From positions 23,115,624-23,179,623 of the forward strand of contig CM054112.1 of NCBI GenBank assembly GCA_028673005.1: 64,000 bases of DNA. Direction: 5' to 3'. The translations under genes and the position numbers were made by a program. Positions 1 to 12,524 of this stretch are shown here, piece by piece. Position 1 is the first letter of the stretch; each line of letters starts with the position of its first letter. Below the pieces are notes generated by a model, which did not search any database, was not told where the DNA came from, and worked only from the letters and a program-made list of their open reading frames with translations. Source of the DNA: Tanypteryx hageni. Taxonomy: Eukaryota > Arthropoda > Insecta > Odonata > Petaluridae.

Positions 1-842
1 AGGTTGACAAATATCGATATAAGAATTGTTTTTTGTCAGAGAGAAAAATGACAGTCATATTCGTCTGCTTTAAGATTTTTTTAGAAATAACAGAAAATAT
101 TACAGTAAAATAAAACCATACATTATCAGTCCGTTCCATACATTTCTAATAAAGCCATTAATGTAACTAATAACCAAATATTTTCACCATTATTGAGATC
201 AAATATAATGTTTCCTGTTATTCATCATTGTGTTGCGACCGTGCTTCGAGATAATATAATTTAGATCGTAAGTTTTCAAATGTCGTTGCTTGTAGACGGG
301 ATGACATTCATTAGTCATTTTTGAGCTTAAATTAATTGAATCCTGCAATGAGATCTAAAAATATCTTCATAAACAATGTAATTATTTTTGTCTATGTTAT
401 TCTGTCATCTCGCTCAAAAAACTACATTATCCGTAACTTCTCTACGCTTTTATTAAATGATACATCCAGTTTTGGTGTATTTTCGATATCTGAGCAAAAA
501 TTGTGTGTAAAATAACGGGTCGAGTTCGATTCCAGGAGAATTTAATTCCTCCATTTGAATAACCTGGGTTGGGTGCAGCATATTTTAATTTGCATTTTAA
601 AGTTGCATGTATTAATCATGCAAATTTAGGTCTTGAACCAAAGAATGCCTAACAGAACGAAAATTCATTTTCACACCGTCCATTTAAATTTGAGTCGAGT
701 CGACCCAAAAACTGATTACGTTTTCTCGATGTGTAGATCTTTCTTCGACGGCCACCGCTTTTTTGGCTGATATGACGAAATTTAAGTAATATAAATTCGC
801 TCCCAAATGCATATTCATTAAATAATATTAGACTTACTTTTA
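1..842. other. AT-rich non-coding DNA
   Basis: No gene is visible. Stop codons are dense in all frames and no conserved protein motif is seen. One 11-base match to the pol III B-box pattern (AGTTCGATTCC) lies at 523-533 on the plus strand, but no tRNA fold surrounds it. Nothing else stands out. Confidence 0.6.
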
Positions 843-843
843 A

Positions 844-883
<40 letters not shown>

Positions 884-884
884 T
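843..884. repeat. (TA)n microsatellite inside a perfect palindrome
   Basis: About 15 TA units (849-879) are bounded by AAAATATTA on the left and TAATATTTT on the right, so the whole 42 bp is self-complementary. It is a likely cruciform or hairpin site and a likely length polymorphism. Confidence 0.9.
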
Positions 885-997
885 TGGGTTGGGTAAATAA
901 TATTTGAAACAAAATTGATCATTTCAAGTGTCTTAAATTTAGCTGACCAATAGACAAATTAAAAACTGATACTTTGATGAAGTATTGTCAATGAGGG

Positions 998-1032
998 GGA
1001 GAGAGAGAGAGAGAGAGAGTGGGAGGAGAAAT
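998..1032. repeat. (GA)n microsatellite
   Basis: A run of alternating G and A (about 10 units) follows a short G tract and continues into purine-rich sequence. It contains overlapping GAGAG motifs, the core recognised by GAGA-factor type proteins in insects. Function is not shown. Confidence 0.85.
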
Positions 1033-1919
1033 AGGAGAGGAAAATCTTGCAGCAAAGGCATTTGTAAATTATGACCATTTTATTTAGGCTATATTTTTAT
1101 TTTTTTTTATTTTACAAAGAATTTTCGCCTTACATTTAAAAAGAAAAGGATAAAAACATTGAATTTTTTCTCTTTCGTATCTTTTGATAAAAGGAGATCT
1201 TCAGTATTTTCAGGTGACATATTTTTTAAGAAAATTGAATTATTTTCACCGAGCTAGCGCGGGAATATTTTTATTGGAAGTTTTCGGGATTATTATTAAA
1301 TAACGGCATACTGATGGCGAATACCTTTATAAAATGACGTCAGTTGCCTAAACTTTGACATAATATTAATAACAACCCCGAGTATGGAGCCATTTTTACA
1401 GCTTCATTTGTAAAGTATTCAGATCCTGATTTTAAACACAAATCTATGTTCCACGCACAGTATTGATCGGGAGTCAAACTTTCGTGATCTTCTTTGTTTC
1501 ATGCAAGAAATGTACTTTCTGCGCATTAGGAAAGATTTTTAATCTTCATCGTTGACATTTGTGAGCCATTTGCTTTTTAAACCAATTCGCGCAGAATATG
1601 CTAAACATCCAGAAATTCTCACACTCTTTCATAAAATTTCCCTGCCAAATTTTAATTCGTCTTCTGCATCTATTATCCTTTCCAAGTCACCACACCCCTC
1701 TCTCTCCTTCACCTTCAAACCAAGCATTTTTCTGCCAACAAAAGATGCGTATGACATTGCATGATGTATGGAGCACACAATGCAGAAGCGGTTGTCCAAA
1801 ACCTGGGTCCCTGACAAACTCTCCTTTAAGGAAATCTTACGGAATCGACGTCCAGATGAGTTGGAACAGGATTTGCTGGCCTGTTTGCTCGCGGGTAGAA
1901 AGAGAGTCATCGATAGAGT
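1033..1919. other. AT-rich spacer, no gene seen
   Basis: Mixed AT-rich sequence that becomes more balanced after about 1550. Three short overlapping open frames (64-107 codons, both strands) occupy 1552-1962. They have no recognisable domain and overlap one another, so none is supported as a gene. Confidence 0.5.
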
Positions 1920-2560
1920 AAAAAGAATAGAGAGAGAGAGAGGGGAGAGGAAGGAAAGATAGGTTGGTTCCCGTGGGGAGAGGAAAGAGGGAGGATTTGG
2001 CAGCTAGTGAAAGAAGTGCCTGAAGAGAAGACGTATGAAGAGGAGAGGGGAAGTGAAATGATGGGAGCGGAATAAAAAGTAGTCTTCGTTTCCAGGGGAT
2101 AACGCCAGCCAAAGCGATGGGAACGGTAGGGAGAAGGGAAGACTCGGGAAAGGAAGGAGGAGGCGTGGGTGGAGAGAGGAAGGAGGGTGTGGCGGCTTAT
2201 GTCTGATAAGAGAGAGAGTGAGAGAGATGTTAGAGCGTGGGATTCTTCCGCAACCGATGTTGAGGAGAAAAAGAGGAAAAAGGAGATGAGAGAGGGAGGG
2301 AGTTTTACAAAGAAGAGAGAGATGTGGGAATGAACAACAAAGAGAGAGATAAGGAGAGAAAGGTAGTTATAGGAGGCAATTGGAGGGGATGAAGGGGGAG
2401 GAGGAGAAATGGAGGAGAGAGGAGGGAGGGAGGAGAGAGAAATGGATGAGAGAGGAGGGAGGAGAGAGAAAGAGGAAGGAGAGAGAAAGAGGGAGGAGAG
2501 AGAAAGAGGTAGGAGAGAGAAAAAGGGAGATGGGGGAGGGAGGGAATAAGGGGGTGTGTC
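1920..2560. repeat. Polypurine (GA-rich) low-complexity tract
   Basis: The plus strand is overwhelmingly A and G for more than 600 bp, with repeated AGAGAG, GGAGG and GAAAGAG words. Open frames here encode only E/R/K/G-rich low-complexity strings (for example 2380-2592, plus) and are composition artefacts. Long purine-pyrimidine mirror stretches of this kind can form triplex structures, which is inference. Confidence 0.85.
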
Positions 2561-4100
2561 GGGACGCCTTAAAACTCCCTAAAGGGGATTGATTGATTAA
2601 GTCCCTTATGAAGGGAGATTTGACTGGAGGAGAAGGCCACCTACCTCATTTATTAATGAAATTTGGAGCATGGGAGAAAATGAGAACGGTTTTATGGCGG
2701 GGAGAAAGTTGAGAGGACGTAAAAGGATAGATATTTAGAGGGAGAGAGAGATAGAAAAAATTGATTCGAGGCATTTATTGAAGATTGTTACTGGAAACAG
2801 TGTGAGTGAAAGTTATAGGTAAGGAACGATAAGAAGTAAGAGAAGGTGTGTAAAGTGTAAGAAAACAGTTTGATAAGCTGAACAGAGAGGGAGAAGAAAA
2901 AAAGGAAGAGAGAAAGATAAAATACGATATAAATTCGTTTTTTGTTAGATGCTAACGTTTAAATAGAGCCTATTTGTTGTTTTTAGCTAGTTTTGATATT
3001 AAAATGTTTTTATCAAATTTGTTGAAATAAATGTCCGGGATTTTTAAATCGAATTAAATTCAATGTGATTAACAAAAATAGATTCTGTCAAATTATTCAG
3101 AAAAATTCAAGCAATAATATTTAATACTCGATTTTCTTATTTTTAAAAAGATAAATACTGAAAATATATTACCCAAAAATTTGACGTCTGCTTCAACTGA
3201 ATCTTAATCCACCCTACAAGTTAATGTAATGCTATCAATATAACGAAGAAGTAGGTAAGGGATATCATTCCAACCGATCATTTCAATTCAGTAGAAAAAA
3301 TCCTTTCAAGAAAGTGAAGTACTTATAGCCAGTTTTATTAGTTCTAGAAGGTAGTAAACTTTAGGTCGAAAAATAGTTTGAATATTCTAGTTTAAAAGAG
3401 TGATCTATAATATTCCGAAAGTATTCAGGATCAAACTCTGTATGTCGCTTTCCGTGTCAATAATTGAGTTTGCTTAACGTTGAACATAAACAGCTTTCCA
3501 CCTGCAGGGTAAAAATTACTACCAATAATTGATTTAAAAAAAACTCGACTTTTAATTCAAACCCAAAACTTTCGAATATTTCAATAACTTAGTGACATTT
3601 TTGGACGTAAATTATACTTTTACTAGCATTGAAAAATCTATCCATAAATTTGATATGAAGTAAATTTGTTAATTTAAGATTTGTTACAAGATATGCTCGA
3701 AGCAGAAAATTATTCAATAAATGCTCCATGGATTTTATTTTACTCATATCTTTCTAAAAGTTTCATATAATATGTATTTCTTAAAGTTCCCTTACTCTTT
3801 TCTTAAATATATTACTCTCTAGCCTTCCGTGCGCTCATTTTTATAGAACAACTTAAGTCAGATTTTGCAGTTCCTGGACTAGTGATAAAATTTTCAACAT
3901 GATAATTTATTAATATGTGATTTTTCCACCATCAACTAGCATTTTCTCGCTGCCGATAGGAAGAAAGATTCAAACCGCCATGTAAAAAACACAATGCACA
4001 TAGAAATCGGGTCTAAAATTAAAACGTGATAAGAAGGCGCGCGATTATCATCACCGCAAATTAAAAAACGAAGAAAATTCACTTTCACATCGATAAAAAA
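2561..4100. other. AT-rich non-coding DNA
   Basis: After the purine tract a small imperfect hairpin (stem TCCCT/AGGGA) lies near 2575-2625. From about 2930 the sequence is strongly AT-rich with no open frame of note. No repeat family or gene was recognised. Confidence 0.5.
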
Positions 4101-4800
4101 CAACCCAAATGTCACATTCAAAAAACAGCAAACGTTTTTTCGGTGGAAATGAACCTCGCAAACACGACATCGGAGCTCGAACGCGCGGCGTCGTCGTTGG
4201 AGCAGATTATTCCAAAAACGCCGACCAAAATCGGTTAAATCGGAGGCGAGGCATAAAAGCCGTTGGAGAAGACGTTGAATGGCGACCGGCGCAATAAGTG
4301 AAGAGCAAAAGACGGGGATTGGATATGTTTGCGCACTGCCGCCCCACGGAATCCTTTTAAAGCGCGCGAAACGATGCACTTGAAAAGCCAATTCTCCCGG
4401 ATGAAGTGGCGAAGAGGTCTCTTCTCTCCAGCAATCACTCGAGAGGAAAAATGGAAGGAAACACGCCCTCGGGATCTTTTTCTATTACACTCCAGCAACG
4501 AGACGCTCGGGGAAAATGGAATGCCTTGAGTGACGTCGGCGAATCCAGATCCCCGCTCTTTCATGACACAAGGAACGTTTCGCATTCCAACTCTTCCTTT
4601 CTCTCTCTCTCTCAATGCACTGCAATGGTCGCAATGACTCGTAAGACTCCTCTCGTTGCTTATTGTACGTGATCTCCAGGAGTAGTGGATTAATGACGGA
4701 AAAGAGAGCAGAGAAACGTAAAATGGTACGTTTTCCGCTCTACCTCCGTGGAGGGGCAAAAAACTGCGCAAAGTAACATGAGATCGGTTGGCATGGAAAT
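4101..4800. other. GC-richer, CpG-containing island, no gene recognised
   Basis: This block has many CpG dinucleotides (for example GCGCGGCGTCGTCGTTGG around 4182) in an otherwise AT-rich neighbourhood. Open frames of up to 178 codons exist on both strands (longest 4235-4771, minus). They overlap one another and show no domain, signal peptide or low-complexity-free stretch that resembles a known protein. It could be a regulatory island or an unrecognised first exon; the former seems likelier. Confidence 0.4.
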
Positions 4801-6014
4801 TGCGGTGAGAATGAATTGGGTGTTAAACGAAAGGCGCGTGTTTTATTCCAGCTAGGTGATGGAAAGGAGCCTTAACGAAAATGGAGGAGTAACTTTTTTT
4901 ATAGAGTAACATTCTTTCTGGATATACGTATTTTTAAAAACTCAAACGTGATAAAGGGTAAATAATTAGTATTTAAAATTGAGGCGATGTTTTATGATAT
5001 ATACCATATCCATATAAATTTGTATCTTATGTATGTTTGTTCTCAAGTTCGAAAACAAATAACGATATTATTTAAATGATCAATATCCAATAAGTTGCGA
5101 TATATAGGTTAACTTTCTGCAAAAAATTTAACTTTTATCTGTTTACTTGCTAAGTTAATCAAGGAAGTTTAATTTTTTTAGATTGAAGTTATTCTTTTTA
5201 AGGAGGGTAAAATACTCGCAACAGTCCATGCATTTGTGAATCATCAACGAAAACTTTGATAAACGATAATGAGTAAAAATTAGTTCAGTCATTTCCTTGA
5301 AATGGACTGGTTTATTATAAAGTGTTAAAAATTACAAGAATAACTGTTTGATAGTTACGTATAGTCTTTTGATTCCTAATATTTTAACAAGATTTCTTAA
5401 ACATATTAAAAACATAATGTCTCGCGAGCTCGATAGATTTCAAACATCATCTGCGATATTGTTATATTGATCATCACCGAAGGTGTTTTTCATTTGAAAT
5501 CTAAATTTAACCGCCAGGAAAACAGTGAGTTAATGAAATTTAAAAGCACGACCACTCGCTCCTATCATTAACAAAGATGCGCACCAAAAGCATTACCGTG
5601 AAGGTGAATTATTTAACGTGAAAACTTGAAGACAACTTTTGCATGAATTATTGTAATTGTCTTATATTATCTAATCTGGAAAAAATATTCCAAGTTAATC
5701 CATGTTACAATTACTATACATAGTTTCTTAGAAAAAATCATAACGGCTTCAAGGCTTTTCACCGTTTAATGCAAAGTTCACAAAATCGATTATTGCCTGG
5801 GGGGCAAAAGAGTTGCATTACCGACATCCAGATAAAGTGCGTCCCTGAGACGTTTAAAACGCGATGGGAAAAACGTGTGCAAATTGGAAGATAAGAGCGA
5901 CAGGATGACATAGGGCGATGACCTTTCTTTCGGAAAAGAGAAGAAGAGTTCAGCACATCATCGCCGGCCTTTCATTCACACACACAAACACACACTAGCT
6001 CCTGGAAGGTCTTT
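4801..6014. other. AT-rich non-coding DNA
   Basis: No gene or recognisable mobile element. A short interrupted (CA)n run lies at about 5975-5996. A minus-strand frame of 65 codons at 5759-5956 has no recognisable content. Confidence 0.5.
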
Positions 6015-6545
6015 TCAGGTTGGCGCATAATGAAGAGAGGGATGCCGAAGAAATGGAAAAACTTGAGGAGCGGGCTGGAAGAGTAGAAGGATCTGAAAGA
6101 GAAGGAAGGGGAGGGAGAATGAGAACGGAGGAGGATTTAAAATTTTTTTTTTTATTTGGTTGGTAAAGATGGGAGGGGAGATCCTTTTCTGTAGTGCCTT
6201 CTTTGGTTGGCGAACCACGAGGGATCGATGGCCAATCGCGTGTGGTTCCCTCAGAGAGAATAATGGAGCGGAGGTTAAAACAGTTGGTAAAGATATCGGC
6301 AGTGATGGCAAGGAGAGGTCGGCCGTTAGGGAAGGAGGGTTAAGGATGGCGGAGGAGAGAATGATGAGAGAGGGAGAGGTGAGGAGGGGGAGGGAGAGAG
6401 ATTGGTGAGGGGAGAGAGGTAGAGGGAGGGAGAGGTGAGCGGGAGAGAGAGGTAGAGAGAGAGGGAGAGGTGAGTGAGAGAGAGGTACAGGGAGGGAGAC
6501 ATGGTGGAGAGAGAGAGAGAGGTCGATTTCCTTTAGAGGGACTTA
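6015..6545. repeat. Polypurine GA-rich tract (first block)
   Basis: The plus strand is dominated by GAGAGAGGGAGG-type words, densest at 6340-6530 where short GAGGTGAG and GAGAGAGGTAGAG units repeat irregularly. Frames read here are E/R/G-rich on the plus strand and S/P/L-rich on the minus strand, as expected from composition alone. Confidence 0.85.
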
Positions 6546-7140
6546 ATGGGTCGTCCCTAATTCTCAAACATTCTTAATCATCGGAAAATCTGAAGGGACA
6601 AAAAATAAAATAGAATAAAAATTCATCCCTCTCTCTTCTCTCGCCGCCAATCCGCTCGCCCGAAAATCCTTCCTTTAAAAAAAGTCCTTTTCTTCGATTT
6701 TAGGGAGTCTTTAAATTTTGGACGGCGTCCTGCTCTTCGTTCGCCGAAAGTGGTAGTGGGATGGAGGGGGAGGAGGAAGAGGATGGGGAGATAAGAGAAG
6801 GGGAGGGGAAGAGGGATGGGTGGAAGAAAAGGGGCTATTTGGGAAAAATTGAAGAGACGAAGGAGGGAAAGATGGAAGCTTTTGAGAGAGGAAAGATAAG
6901 GAAGGGGGGAGAGAGGGATGGACTGAGTGCTCCGAATGCCTTGGGGATGGTGCCAGGAGGAGAGCGACAAGAGAAAAGAATTAAGGAAGGGATTAGGAGG
7001 GGAGTGAGAGGACCAAAGGGATGGAGGACAGAGGGGAGAAGGTGTTGGAATAAGAGGAGTGCATCTTTGGAAAGGAGAAGTTATGCTGGAGGGTGGGAAC
7101 ATTTTTCCAACCGGCGCTGCTGGAGTGACCCGAGGGTACG
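6546..7140. repeat. CpG-rich spacer plus second polypurine tract
   Basis: A short CpG-rich segment (6640-6750) leads into another plus-strand purine tract (6757-7060). The two overlapping frames of about 150 codons (6761-7207 plus, 6623-7102 minus) mirror each other's composition and have no recognisable domain, so I do not call either as coding. Confidence 0.7.
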
Positions 7141-7436
7141 TGAAAAGGATGGGTTGCAGAAAGTTATTCGTAACGGTTACATAATTTTTCTTTGTTTTTT
7201 GAGGTAAATAATTTTATCGCTAAATTTTCTGTGCCACCAACAGATAATCACGTTACTTTTGCGCTCGCGATGTTAGTCACAGTTTTGCAAATACTTCACT
7301 CAAAAGGATAAAATATTCAATTTAACCGTTGCAGTTTCCCTATGCATTTGATAACAATAAAACAAAGCATGCATGGATGATAATAGTGATGGGATTCGGT
7401 CTCGTAGGTGGCCAGAAGCAAAGCCATTAGAATAAG
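7141..7436. other. AT-rich spacer before the hAT element
   Basis: Nothing recognised. The last bases lead directly into the target-site duplication of the hAT insertion that follows. Confidence 0.5.
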
Positions 7437-7444
7437 ATATAGAA

Positions 7445-9542
7445 CAGGGATGGCGAACCTTTTTCAATGAGCGTGTCACATTGTATCATCCGAATTTATA
7501 AAAAATGTTTCGCGTGTCACATTATAAATTCCAAATACTTAGCGATTATTAGTTCAACCATTCTCATGTTTTTTACCGTTTACTATTACATAACATTAAA
7601 TAAACTATTGTTATCCAAATATAACATATAGAAAATTACTCTTTTAAATATTTTGAATAATTTACACCATTTATCTTTGAAAATTATGGAATTTTTTAAA
7701 CAAATTCTGACAATAATCGCATGATTATATTCCTTCAAAGTATAATATCTACAACAATACGCTATCTACGGAATTAATTGCATATTCCTTCACGTTCTTT
7801 TGCAAAGGCTTTCATTATAGTAATTATAATAATGATAAAAAATAGACTATATTTTTATCTAATTCAATAACAATAAAGATAATAAATATGATACGAATTT
7901 AATACAAAAGAAATATGTACATTCCTGCAAATAAAAAAGAAATATTCATTATTATAACTGTTAACAAAATGTACTATTTTCCTACACACATATTTTGTCT
8001 GTGTAACACTTGTTGTCTGGTTGATGGCAAGATATCGATTCGTGGAGTGTAATTTGTGGATTTCAATCCTACACATTCACCAGTTAAATCATTGCCATGG
8101 CCATTTCTGATATTAGATTTGATAAAATTCATAGAAGAAAATAATTGTTCACAAGCATACGTTGATCCAAGCATTGTTAATAGAGCTCTCGCTAATTTGT
8201 TCATTGCCATAATGAATCAGGTAAGGAGTTCCATTTTGAGAGAATTAAATTCTCAACTCGCATTTCCTCTGATAATTTCTCAGTCCCTTCATTGTCGCAG
8301 TAACTTTTCCCTAACTTAACATTTAGCTCCACGAATTTTTGTTCCATACAAAAGTGTTTTTAAACTCAATTCCATCTATAAATTATCAATGTCAAGCCAT
8401 TTGAAGGAAGTCTATCGAAGGTCTTCAAATTTGATGCTATGTGGCAATATCATGAATTTTAACTTCAAGAAATTGATCAAATCTTTCCATAAATATTTTC
8501 TTTGTATTTCCTATTAAAGAGGTGTACTTATTCAAAATGTCAATCTTATGTTTGCCATCATCAATGAAAAAAGTGATGTTGCAAGATGCTTTTTAAGTTA
8601 TGGAAAGTGCTTTTAATTTTCAGTAGTCAAATCCTTTTCAATTACTTCAAGCTTCTTCTCAAAAGCTTTAATATGTTCGTACATTCTTAATACGACCTGA
8701 CATCGGCCTTGAAGTTTTACATTTAGTTCATTGAAATGTTGCATGAAGTCACAAAAAAACATTAAATCGTTTAACCAGTTGGTATCTGTAAGCTCTGGAA
8801 AATCTTGCTCTTTGTCCTCTAAAAACAATCTTACTTCGTCTAAGATGCCAACAAAACGGTTCAAAAGTTAACCACGACGCAACCATCGGACATTATTGTA
8901 CATAAGTAATCCTGAAAATTGAGATTCAACCTCATCTAAATGCTTTGCAAACTCTTGTTAATTAGGAGTACGAGCAATAATACAATTGACAAATTTTGTT
9001 CATTACAGAAATAACATTTACAAGTGAATTTAAACTTTTTCGCACAAAGTGCTTCCTGGTGTATTATGCAATGAAATTGAAACAAAGGCCGTTGAATTTA
9101 TTTTGAAAGTAATTGAACAAATCCAACATGTTCGCCAATCATACTTGGAGCTTCATCGGTTGTTACCAACACAGTATATTTTTTAAGTTGATCTCCAATT
9201 TTTTAATATGAATCATGATCCACTCCTTATCTGCTTGCTTGTTCTCATCCTTCCGAGTGAAGATACCAGATAATCCTGTGAAAGGACACTGCCATTGTTT
9301 CGCTACTGCACAGTTATTTGCACCATCCGGGCGTGCCCCATTGAGATGATTTGGGAGAAACCCATGCCAGCGGGGTGAACGGAGGGACTCTTTCAGGTCT
9401 TGCTGTTTTCCCCGCATACCATCAGCCATTTTCGCATACAGGCTAAACTTTAGAGCTTAGAACTTCAGATACTCTTCCGTGTCATTCTAAAGAACTTGAG
9501 GTCTCACTCTGTGACACGCGTGTCAATGGTTTGCCATCCCTG
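7445..9542 (-). mobile_element. Relic hAT transposon with exact 8-bp target duplication
   Basis: The left end reads CAGGGATGGCGAACC (7445) and the right end is its imperfect inverted match, TGGTTTGCCATCCCTG, ending at 9542. Both ends carry a subterminal GTGTCAC word. The 8-bp direct repeat ATATAGAA lies immediately outside each end (7437-7444 and 9543-9550) with no mismatch, which fixes the element at 2098 bp. It fits the hAT superfamily: 8-bp duplications, CAG..CTG termini and a minus-strand transposase carrying hAT motifs. The duplication fits the TA-centred pattern (nnnTAnnn) described for the Buster group of hATs. The transposase is broken by stops and frameshifts, so the copy cannot be autonomous. 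It sits inside an older repeat copy that continues at 9551. Confidence 0.93.
7974..9429 (-). pseudogene. Degenerate hAT transposase (GTF2IRD2/ZBED-like)
   Basis: Reading 5' to 3' on the minus strand, the first ATG after the right terminus is at 9429. At 9060-9180 a different frame gives LVTTDEAPSMIGEHVGFV, an in-frame stop, then HCIIHQEALCAK. This is the conserved aspartate segment and its following motif in hAT transposases related to human GTF2IRD2, ZBED5 and FAM200 proteins. At 8613-8864 an 83-codon frame matches the helical middle region (LFLEDKEQDFPELTD, then FMQHFNELNVKLQG). At 7974-8210 the C-terminal dimerisation domain is clear (GSTYACEQLFSSMNFIKS, then LTGE and STNYTPRIDILPSTRQ). 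Full-length relatives have about 600-700 residues. Here the N-terminal BED finger and much of the catalytic core are missing or unrecognisable, with at least two frame changes and several stops. Family assignment is confident; exact limits are not. Confidence 0.9.
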
Positions 9543-9830
9543 ATATAGAATATAAAACCTAAGGTACTTCTATAAACGCTGCAGATCTAAAATTCAGCAT
9601 GACGATAGATTATAACCGGCAGGAAAATTCTGAAATTTCAAAAAATTTTGTTTAGGGAGGTTTTTTGGCTCCACTTTTTTAATCCAACCCCATAAAAACA
9701 GCGTGAAAATCAATGCTAGCATTAAAAAAATTGCTCTTTAAAATTAGCTGAAATGAAGATACGAGCTCGGAACATAAGCAATTACTTAGCTGAAAAATAT
9801 GAAGTTGACCTTTTTATACCTTTATTGGTC
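9543..9830. repeat. Dispersed repeat family, copy 1
   Basis: This segment aligns by eye over about 270 bp with 18826-19104. Shared landmarks in order are CTAAGGTA.TTCTA, the AGCTGAAAT/GATCTAAAAT word, CCCCATAA, GATACGA.CTCG, GTTGACC/GTACC and the closing TTTTTATACC. Divergence is high, roughly a third of positions. The hAT element at 7445-9542 inserted near the left edge of this copy. The family is unidentified and no coding is visible. Confidence 0.6.
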
Positions 9831-12470
9831 ACGCGGTATTTTGTAAAATTAGAGATCACGCGCGGTCATTTTGACCGAGTTGGAAATCTAAACAAAATAT
9901 CTGACTTTACAATATTTATTTAATTTTTAAACAAATTTCGTTCATGCTATAATTTTTTATTTACCTATATAGCTACATCAATCAATCAAAATGGGTAAAT
10001 GGGACCTAAGCTTTGTAAAAAAACAGAATATTGCGTTGTGTGTGTGATAACTTTTAAACAAAAATTGAAAATCAACTATAAAAATTGAGAATTAAAAACA
10101 GATCTCTTAAATTTTATTGGGCTTGGTCGTCATCATCTTTCGCTTTCCCATCTTGGATTTCGGAATAGTCGGTGCATTAAATAACCGTACGGTCTCAGAA
10201 AATTGATATATTTTGAGTACAATACACAACACGTTCTGGTCTTCATGTTTTCTTTTCAGAAACAAAAAACACATCGTGCTGGTTCATCATTCTTTCTCAG
10301 AAATTTGTGGAAATTGTCTAATTTCACGACCACGCTTGAAAAGGACAGCGTCGTAGGAAAGATTTTTCCTCAATCAGGCGAAAAGGCCGAATTTCACTAA
10401 GTCAAAAAGCACAGTCGATAGTTTTCTTTGTGGGATGTTCAATTTTTGGTGATTGTGTGGTTAGTAAACACTTATTCACGAATATTTTAGTGGGAATAAC
10501 AGCTAACGTATTTGGTAATTTATCTCGTGCGCCATCGGTGGAAAGAAAGCAACGCGGTGTAGGGAAGCCTTCTTATAAAACAACAAAAAGTACCCCAGAT
10601 CTATAAGTAAATAAATAGTGAACACAAGGAAAGGCACTGAGAAGGCCTGGGATGAGAGTCAAATATGAGGCTATAAAATAAAAAAATGAAAAGCGCGCAA
10701 TCTAAAATGCGGGTTAAAGACAAAAGTCAAATCCGTGTCTACTTAGTGTAAAAATTGGTTTTTAGCAATGAAAATATTAGCTTCCATTGCAACGAATTCA
10801 ATACATTTAAACGGAAATTTTTAAAAATAATGAATTTCACAACATAAATTTCACATTTATCTTTTTAGTTTTAGAGATAAAAAAACTGCGCCATAATTTC
10901 TGGATAAATGAAAAATCCACGATACAATAAATATTTAGAAGGATTCTGTTTGCGCTTCGCTCTTTCCTATGCCTCAAAGTGTCTAAAACATTAGAAAGCA
11001 ATTCCCTGTGCAAATAAATAATCTTGTCAAGAAAATTGGCCGATATTTTAGAAATCCCTGAGTGTCATTGCATTAGTTCGAAATTGCATATATAGTTTTA
11101 ACCGAAATAAAATGACGAAAACATTTTTTAAGCTTCAAACGCGAACGATAGATCAGAGAACTATTGCGGATACAAACATAACGGAGTTGAGGCGATGTAA
11201 TAGAAGAAGAAAACATTAGCAGGGGACAGATATGAATAACTCGTCCATCAGAAGACTATGGAGATAGGAAAGCTTGTCGCGCAAGTCGTTTCATAAACCA
11301 CGAAATAACAAGAAGTAGAATGGAGCGCGGAGATCGAAGGCATAATGTGTGTCATGGACTCGCAAACTGGAAACTCGATGGCGTAGTGAATACCCAGTGA
11401 AACATTCCAGCGCTCAAAGTCTTAAGTGACAGCGCATGCATTATATAAACAAAAGTAATGTTTTGTCTTTCATCATTCGTGGCCCACAAACTTGTCGTTT
11501 TACGAGAAATATATGCAACATTTCCCCCCTAAGTTTCTGATTTTCAAAACAGAAATGATTCCGTAATCAATTGTCCTTTCCTTCGGTGGTTATCCGACTT
11601 CCTATTCAGAAAAGGAAAAGATATTTTCTAGTTTTATAGGCAAGGTTCAACTTCTTTTGCTGCTGGAGGAGTTGTTTAATTTACTAAAAGGAAGAAATAT
11701 TTCACTTTGTATTTTCTCAATCTGGTGGTTTTTGTAAAAACTATAGTAGTGCCAATAATATAATTTTCATTCACAGAGCATGATTTATTATTTTTCAAAG
11801 TTAAATGGACATTAATTACCTAGTTTGTAATGCTGATTTTTTTGCTTAAAATATGAAACCTACTTTAAAAAAATATATTTTAAAAATGTCTGGAGTTACT
11901 CAGTATAAGATTAAATTCTAAAACAATGCAGGAATATAACAGCATTAACCTGTTAAAAATAATTATTTTAAACATTTATCCGGGTTGCTATGAATAAATA
12001 CACATATTAAAATGAGAATAAAAATTATTATACTTATAATGAGAAAGAAAATTTGAATGGAATTTCTCCGACACAAAACAGTAGTGAATGTTTTTTTTTA
12101 TTTTTTTTATTTTTCTTTGTATCTAGTAATAAATCGGTGTTACATAGAAATTTTTTTAATTAAAAAACGATAACCAAATCATTTTACCATGAAATTGCGA
12201 AATCGAATCACGTATTTCACCATACATTTTCGATTGAATATAATTTTCCCACCGTATGACATATCGTACGTTGTTCATTTGCTTTTGTTTAAATCGATTA
12301 AGGTTAGAGGGCAGGGTATTGCTTGACAAAGTATTTTGCCGAATGCCCCATAGATATCTCTTTGCCCGAGTGTATTTTTCTGTTCATGTTTGCAGGTTAA
12401 GTACTTCCAATATAATATTACAGCTATACTGAGATGTGCAGCAGGCAAGATTTTTTTCATCTACACAACT
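9831..12470. other. AT-rich non-coding DNA
   Basis: No gene seen. A 15-bp perfect palindrome CGGTCATTTTGACCG lies at 9863-9877, a word I associate with piggyBac-like termini, but no TTAA-bounded element could be delimited. The stretch 11100-11480 is less AT-rich and may be an old transposon fragment that I cannot name. Confidence 0.45.
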
Positions 12471-12491
12471 CATACATACACACACACACAC

Positions 12492-12524
<33 letters not shown>

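Noticed and set aside
649..912. 87-codon minus-strand frame with IYIYIY
   Set aside because: The repeated IY comes from the (TA)n microsatellite. The rest has no similarity.
4235..4771. 178-codon minus-strand frame in the 4-kb island
   Set aside because: It has reasonable length and less low complexity, but overlaps other frames on both strands and shows no recognisable motif. Kept only as a possible unrecognised exon in an island entry.
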